Below, piece by piece: positions 40,437 to 43,950 of a DNA stretch of 43,950 bases. The notes beneath the pieces are model-generated. The model was given only the letters and a program-made list of their open reading frames with translations, was not told where the DNA came from and ran no database searches. The stretch is from Verrucomicrobiota bacterium (GTDB lineage: Bacteria > Verrucomicrobiota > Verrucomicrobiia > Verrucomicrobiales > Akkermansiaceae): positions 1 to 43,950 of the forward strand of contig JAPLUI010000282.1 in assembly GCA_026397725.1 (NCBI GenBank), in the 5' to 3' direction. Every line of letters starts with the position of its first letter. The first letter of the stretch is position 1. A program made the position numbers and the translations under genes.

Positions 40437-42530
40437 ATGAAACTGAACAAACTGTTGTCCCCATTGGGTTCCATTGCCTTGTTTTGCATGGCGCTTGGCA
40501 CGCCGCTGTTGCCCGCCCAGACGCCTGCGGCCAAGCCCGCCCGCGACATCACCTTCCTCCACATCTCTGACCTCCACTACGGCGTCATGAACTTCGACCG
40601 CCCGCTGCTTCAGCACACCATCGACGCGATGAACGCGCTCCCCGGAGTGCCCTATCCCGCCGCCCTCGGCGGAAATGTTGCAACTGTATCCGGCGTGATT
40701 CTCACCGGCGATCTAACCAACGACGGGATGGCCGCCGAGTTTCCCGACTTCGCCGCCGACTGGGGTCTAACCGGCAAGGACGGCCGCTTGAAGTTTCCAC
40801 TCTATGAAGGTGTCGGCAACCACGACGGCGCGCCCTCCTGCACCAAGAATCCGGACTTGGGCGCGGTCCGCCGCTTGATCATCCAGCGCAATATCACCCG
40901 CGTGGGTTTGGTCAACAAGTCATCCAACGGCCTTCATTACTCCTGGGACTGGCAGGATGTCCACTTCGTCTGCCTCAACGAGAGCGCGGGGGTGGAGAAC
41001 GACAAACGCTACCCCGGCAACCCTGCATACAACCGCAAGAAACAGGACTACTGCAACCCGCCTGAAATGAGCTTGCAGTTCCTCGCACAGGACCTCGCCG
41101 CAAAGGTCGGCACCAGCGGCCGACCCGTGGTCCTCGCCCAGCACTTTGGCTTCGACGGCTTCGTCTTCCACCCGTGGGGCGACAAGGCCGCCTGGTGGAC
41201 CGAGGAACAGGCGATGCGCCTGTGGGAAGTTTGCGAGGGATATAACATCATCGCCATTCTCTCAGGGCACGACGGCAGCGAGGCCGCCTTCGATTGGAAT
41301 GGCATCCTCAACCAGCACCTGGACGACAACGTCAAGTTCGGCGTCTATCGGATCGCCGGCGACAAGCTCACCATCGCCGAGCGCGATTCGCGGCAGGGAA
41401 CCTGGGGCACCACCTCGCAGCACCCCGTCAATGCCAACCGCTCATTGCCCCCCGAACTGCTGCAAGGGCCTTACATGATATACCCTAACAACCCGGCGCA
41501 AATGACCGTCGCCTGGCGCTGCAAGTCCAATGTTCCTTGCACCATCAAATGGGGAACCGACCAGTTCATTTATGAATTGGGCAAGCAGGAAGTCTCGCCG
41601 GTGGATGCTAGGGACCACCTGTACCGGGTCGATCTAACGGATCTGCCCGCCGACGCCTCGGTGAAGTTTGACGTAGAGATCAACGGCAGGCACGCCCCCG
41701 GCATGTTTTACACGCCCCCCGCCAGCACTGCGGCCAAGGTCAAGTTCCTCGTCGTCGGTGGCACCCCCGAATCCGCCGCCGCAATGGCTCCCCTCAACCA
41801 GGCGGTTTACGACAAGATCTACGAGGACGCGGCCCTGCACACGTTCCTGCTGCACCCCGGCGGATTGGTACCGGCAGGCGCCACACTCGACCAGTGGGAC
41901 GCCCTGCCGTTCTCGCGCGACACGCAGGCGCGACACGGACGCTACCTGCTCTCGCGCCTGCCGATCATGAGCGCGGTGGCGCCGGCGACGGCCGCCAACC
42001 CGCTCGCGGCGAAAATACTGCCCTACTCTAACAACATTGGCGCCGCTTATGCCTTCGACTACGGTCCCGCGCATGTCGTCGTGCTCGACCCCTCGCAGTC
42101 CTGCGCCGCCGGCTCCCCGCAGCTTGCCTGGCTGAAGCAGGACCTTGAATCTAGCAAAAGCCAGTGGAAGTTCCTCGTGTTGCCGCAGCCCGCATGGAGC
42201 GCCGGTTCCGCTCTCGGTTCGGCCGAGCTGCAGCAAAGCGTGCAACCGTTGGGTGAGGCGTATGGTGTGGACATCTGCTTCAGTGCGGAGGATGGCCTGT
42301 ATGCCCATGGCGTGGTCGGCGGTGTCCAATATATCACCACCGGCGGTGCTGGCAGGGCCGCGCAAGTGCCCGCCGGCCAGGCCAAGGCCCCGTTCTCAGT
42401 CATCAAGGCAGGCCAACATTTCTGCACCGTCACCATTGAAGCCGATACTCTAACACTCCAGGCCATCCAGCCCAATGGCACCGTCGTGGATTCCTTCACC
42501 ATGAAGGACTTCAAAGGCACCGGCAAGTAA
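40437..42530 (+). CDS. Exported metallophosphoesterase with degenerate second purple-acid-phosphatase-like domain
   Basis: 697 aa with a signal peptide (IALFCMALGTPLLPAQT). Domain 1 (about 37-320) is a calcineurin-like phosphoesterase with the usual metal ligands: DLH at 45-47, GDLTNDG with Asp92, GNHD with Asn128-His129, His236 (AQHFGFDG) and SGHDG with His278. A purple-acid-phosphatase-type Fn3 domain (about 343-428) leads into domain 2 (435-650), which keeps the fold pattern but not the ligands: GGTPES where GDT is expected, HPGGLVPAG for GDLV, SAVAPAT for GNHE, LPQPAW for the HHPP type, and SAEDGLYAHG for SGHDHxYxR. Domain 2 is therefore probably a pseudoenzyme with a binding or scaffolding role. 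The substrate is unknown. A small leader (259 bp) separates it from the acetylesterase gene. Confidence 0.88.
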   Translation: MKLNKLLSPLGSIALFCMALGTPLLPAQTPAAKPARDITFLHISDLHYGVMNFDRPLLQHTIDAMNALPGVPYPAALGGNVATVSGVILTGDLTNDGMAAEFPDFAADWGLTGKDGRLKFPLYEGVGNHDGAPSCTKNPDLGAVRRLIIQRNITRVGLVNKSSNGLHYSWDWQDVHFVCLNESAGVENDKRYPGNPAYNRKKQDYCNPPEMSLQFLAQDLAAKVGTSGRPVVLAQHFGFDGFVFHPWGDKAAWWTEEQAMRLWEVCEGYNIIAILSGHDGSEAAFDWNGILNQHLDDNVKFGVYRIAGDKLTIAERDSRQGTWGTTSQHPVNANRSLPPELLQGPYMIYPNNPAQMTVAWRCKSNVPCTIKWGTDQFIYELGKQEVSPVDARDHLYRVDLTDLPADASVKFDVEINGRHAPGMFYTPPASTAAKVKFLVVGGTPESAAAMAPLNQAVYDKIYEDAALHTFLLHPGGLVPAGATLDQWDALPFSRDTQARHGRYLLSRLPIMSAVAPATAANPLAAKILPYSNNIGAAYAFDYGPAHVVVLDPSQSCAAGSPQLAWLKQDLESSKSQWKFLVLPQPAWSAGSALGSAELQQSVQPLGEAYGVDICFSAEDGLYAHGVVGGVQYITTGGAGRAAQVPAGQAKAPFSVIKAGQHFCTVTIEADTLTLQAIQPNGTVVDSFTMKDFKGTGK

Positions 42531-42672
42531 CACCCACAACCCCGAATCCCAAATTGTTGAGAAGACCTGCGAGAAAGCCGGGCTGAAACATGGGGTGGGG
42601 GTGGTTCGCACCGAGGACTCGGCCACTTTGCCGGCGGATTCGATTGATGTGGCGCGAGCTTGATGAGCAGGA
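42531..42672. other. Short noncoding stretch after the phosphoesterase gene
   Basis: I see no gene, hairpin or recognisable repeat. Minus-strand frames run through from the LamG remnant without protein-like character. Confidence 0.4.
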
Positions 42673-43160
42673 AGAATGAAAGAGACCCCGTATGCGGCAT
42701 TTGGGAGTAGGTACCTGAAAAGTTCGCCCTGCCACCCCTGAACGCGCCTGGAGTAACCTCGCTGTAATTTCCGCCCACCCAACGCTCGTCGTTGTTGCTT
42801 CGATTGCCGAACAGGCTGTATTGCAGGTCGTTGTTAAGCGTCCCGACGGCGAAGATGGTGGCCGCCTTCACCACTGCGGATTCGTTCAGCCGGTAGTAAC
42901 CCACGGGACTGTCACTCAGAATTTCCGCACTGTAGCTTTGCGAGCGGGCCGGGCTGTCAATCCCGTTCTGGTAATGCGCGATAATGCGGGGCTCGCTGAG
43001 AGCCGTATTGTAGATCGCGAATTCGTCAACCACGCAGTTGTCTTGGAAGGCTTCGTCATAGCGCTGACCCAATGCCGTGCCTGCGGTCGCGAGGTTGGCA
43101 CTGGCGACGGCCCCGTTCTTGGCCCCCGAACCCTGAAGAACGCGATTGCACCTGTCCCCA
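42673..43160 (-). pseudogene. Fragment of a LamG-domain exported protein
   Basis: On the minus strand one frame reads NGAVASANLATAGTALGQRY, VVDEFAIYNTALSEPRIIAHYQNG and then AEILSDSPVGYYRLNES. These are the typical end of one LamG/concanavalin-like domain and the start of the next, as in long PVC surface proteins. The frame is closed upstream by a TGA near 43172 and loses protein character after about 42673 (SQMPHTGSLSF), so both ends are missing. The open frame continues into the phosphoesterase gene only as antisense. It may be a deleted piece of the gene whose C-terminus lies at 43713-43950. Confidence 0.65.
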
Positions 43161-43712
43161 TAGATCGTTCATAGATCGTTCAACTCATCAATCGTCAATC
43201 AAAGCAGACGAGCGTGGCCCCCAACAACTTGGCTCATTCGCAACGACTTTGCCGCTTGCAAAAACTCCAGCCAAGGAGAGGTTTTGGAGTGCTAAGGAAA
43301 CAGTATTGGGCGTCCAGCCTGTCATGGCCGCCGGGCTTCCAGCCTGTCGTTTCATTGGCGGACAGGCGGGACGCGCTGTCTGCCATCACAGGCTGGAAGC
43401 CTGTTTTCCAAGGCCCCTCGTGGTTGATCGTCGGGACCACGAACCTGGAGGCGAGATGATCCGGCGGGGCATCGGCACCTCGCCCGCCGGGGAAAAGTCG
43501 GCGGACCGAGGCCGGTCCGCCCTACCCCCGCGACCATGGGCAACAAACAACCGACCACGGACAACTCTATCACAATCCCCGCGTTCCAACGAACGCGCCA
43601 ACCCCCCAGTCCAAACGACGAACGCCAACCCTGAGCGAGCCAGGATTGGCGTCCGTGTGAAGTGGAATGGGTATTCCTTGAGCTTATCTAACTATTCCGG
43701 CGCGGCCGGCGC
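43161..43712. other. Repeat-bearing intergenic region
   Basis: No gene is supported. It contains a short tandem repeat ATAGATCGTTC x2 (about 43160-43182), an inverted repeat GGCTTCCAGCCTGT (near 43328-43342) and ACAGGCTGGAAGCC (near 43388-43402) bracketing about 45 bp, and a family A palindrome (43500-43521). The inverted pair resembles dispersed PVC intergenic elements more than insertion-sequence ends, since no transposase lies between. Confidence 0.55.
43500..43521. repeat. Palindromic repeat, family A (inverse orientation)
   Basis: GGCGGACCG, loop AGGC, CGGTCCGCC, followed by CTACC. It is the exact reverse complement of the 22-bp element at 30832-30853. Confidence 0.8.
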
Positions 43713-43950
43713 CTATGGCATGACCACCAGGCGGCAGAACTCCTTGCCCAGGCCGGGCGGCAGGGTGTAGGAAACCGAACCGGCGGTGTTGCTCAGATTG
43801 CCATTGCCAGCGGGAACATTCGTCCAAGTCGCGAGGTCGGTCGAGGTTTGGACAACGAACTGGGTGCCGTAGGCGGAACTCGGGATGTTGCCGCCGTTGG
43901 GCCAGGTCACCTTCTTGTTCGCGTCCGGACCCGGGAGGGTGGCAATGCCG
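43713..43950 (-). CDS. C-terminus of an exported modular protein, cut by the window end
   Basis: Only the last 78 codons or so are inside the window, and the frame is open to 43950. The visible part (VTWPNGGNIPSSAYG, FVVQTSTDLATWTNVP, VSYTLPPGLGKEFCRLVVMP and a TAG stop) matches the C-terminal module of the giant protein (YVVQTTTSLATDTW, YTFPSTGPAKKFARLKV) and of the 839-aa protein. It is therefore probably a third secreted or surface protein with the same C-terminal beta domain. The N-terminal part and function cannot be seen. Confidence 0.75.
   Translation of the reverse strand, partial: GIATLPGPDANKKVTWPNGGNIPSSAYGTQFVVQTSTDLATWTNVPAGNGNLSNTAGSVSYTLPPGLGKEFCRLVVMP

Noticed and set aside
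42059..42672. Minus-strand frame continuing from the LamG remnant into the phosphoesterase gene
   Set aside because: It is antisense to the C-terminal domain of the phosphoesterase and loses LamG character at about 42673.
43328..43402. Inverted GGCTTCCAGCCTGT pair as insertion-sequence ends
   Set aside because: Only about 45 bp lie between the arms, with no transposase and no target duplication.
14700..43700. Frequent GTTAG/CTAAC words, with CTA leucine codons often followed by AC
   Set aside because: A rough count by eye is no higher than expected for a genome of about 60% GC. A Markov-corrected count over the genome would be needed, and CTA also occurs in other contexts (for example near 38083).
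1..43950. tRNA, rRNA or riboswitch genes
   Set aside because: No T-loop (GGTTCGAATCC-like), rRNA core or known riboswitch core was noticed on either strand by reading.

Overview
The window is GC-rich bacterial DNA that reads like a Verrucomicrobiota (PVC group) chromosome. This is inferred from gene content, not a marker gene. The pointers are very large secreted multi-domain proteins (DUF6288-like, PA14, LamG, cadherin-like, MBG-like), secreted glycan hydrolases, an ECF sigma factor paired with a zinc-ribbon Ser/Thr kinase, a hydroxypyruvate reductase that looks plant-like, few Shine-Dalgarno sites, and many dispersed palindromic and low-complexity intergenic repeats. No rRNA, tRNA or CRISPR array was seen.

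Region 1 (1-13.2 kb, all minus strand) is the most interesting part. It is a compact run transcribed from 13.1 kb down to 0.1 kb: a sigma-70-like regulator with extra helix-turn-helix segments, an unrecognised 183-aa protein, a 357-aa protein whose C-terminus aligns without gaps to the Lon (S16) protease Ser-Lys dyad region, and three paralogous NACHT-HEAT proteins of 1278, 1035 and 1046 aa. The three share closely similar NTPase halves and differ in their HEAT-repeat halves. Blocks of similarity switch partners along the genes, as expected after recombination between paralogs. I read the operon as a candidate NLR-like (STAND) conflict or immune system with a dedicated transcription factor and a protease effector in trans. 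That role is inference.

Region 2 (13.2-14.7 kb) is a gene graveyard. It holds a 58-codon C-terminal piece of phosphoglycerate kinase, a probable LuxR-type tail and several families of intergenic repeats.

Region 3 (14.7-31.0 kb, minus strand) carries hydroxypyruvate reductase, a 3151-aa exported protein with a threefold repeated module of about 390 residues, a 54-bp tandem repeat array, a secreted GH29 alpha-L-fucosidase, and an 839-aa exported protein built from the same modules as the giant one.

Region 4 (31.0-36.3 kb, plus strand) has a hicAB toxin-antitoxin pair with two direct repeats in front, a composite pseudogene (transposase piece, sigma piece and kinase piece), a membrane-anchored small protein, and an intact ECF sigma factor with a multi-pass membrane Ser/Thr kinase whose activation loop contains a coding palindromic repeat. 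An attC-like inverted-repeat site follows the kinase stop codon.

Region 5 (36.3-43.95 kb) has a transposase C-terminal remnant, a secreted DUF2341-LamG-SGNH acetylesterase, a two-domain phosphoesterase whose second domain has lost its metal ligands, a LamG-domain remnant, and the C-terminus of another exported protein that runs off the window.
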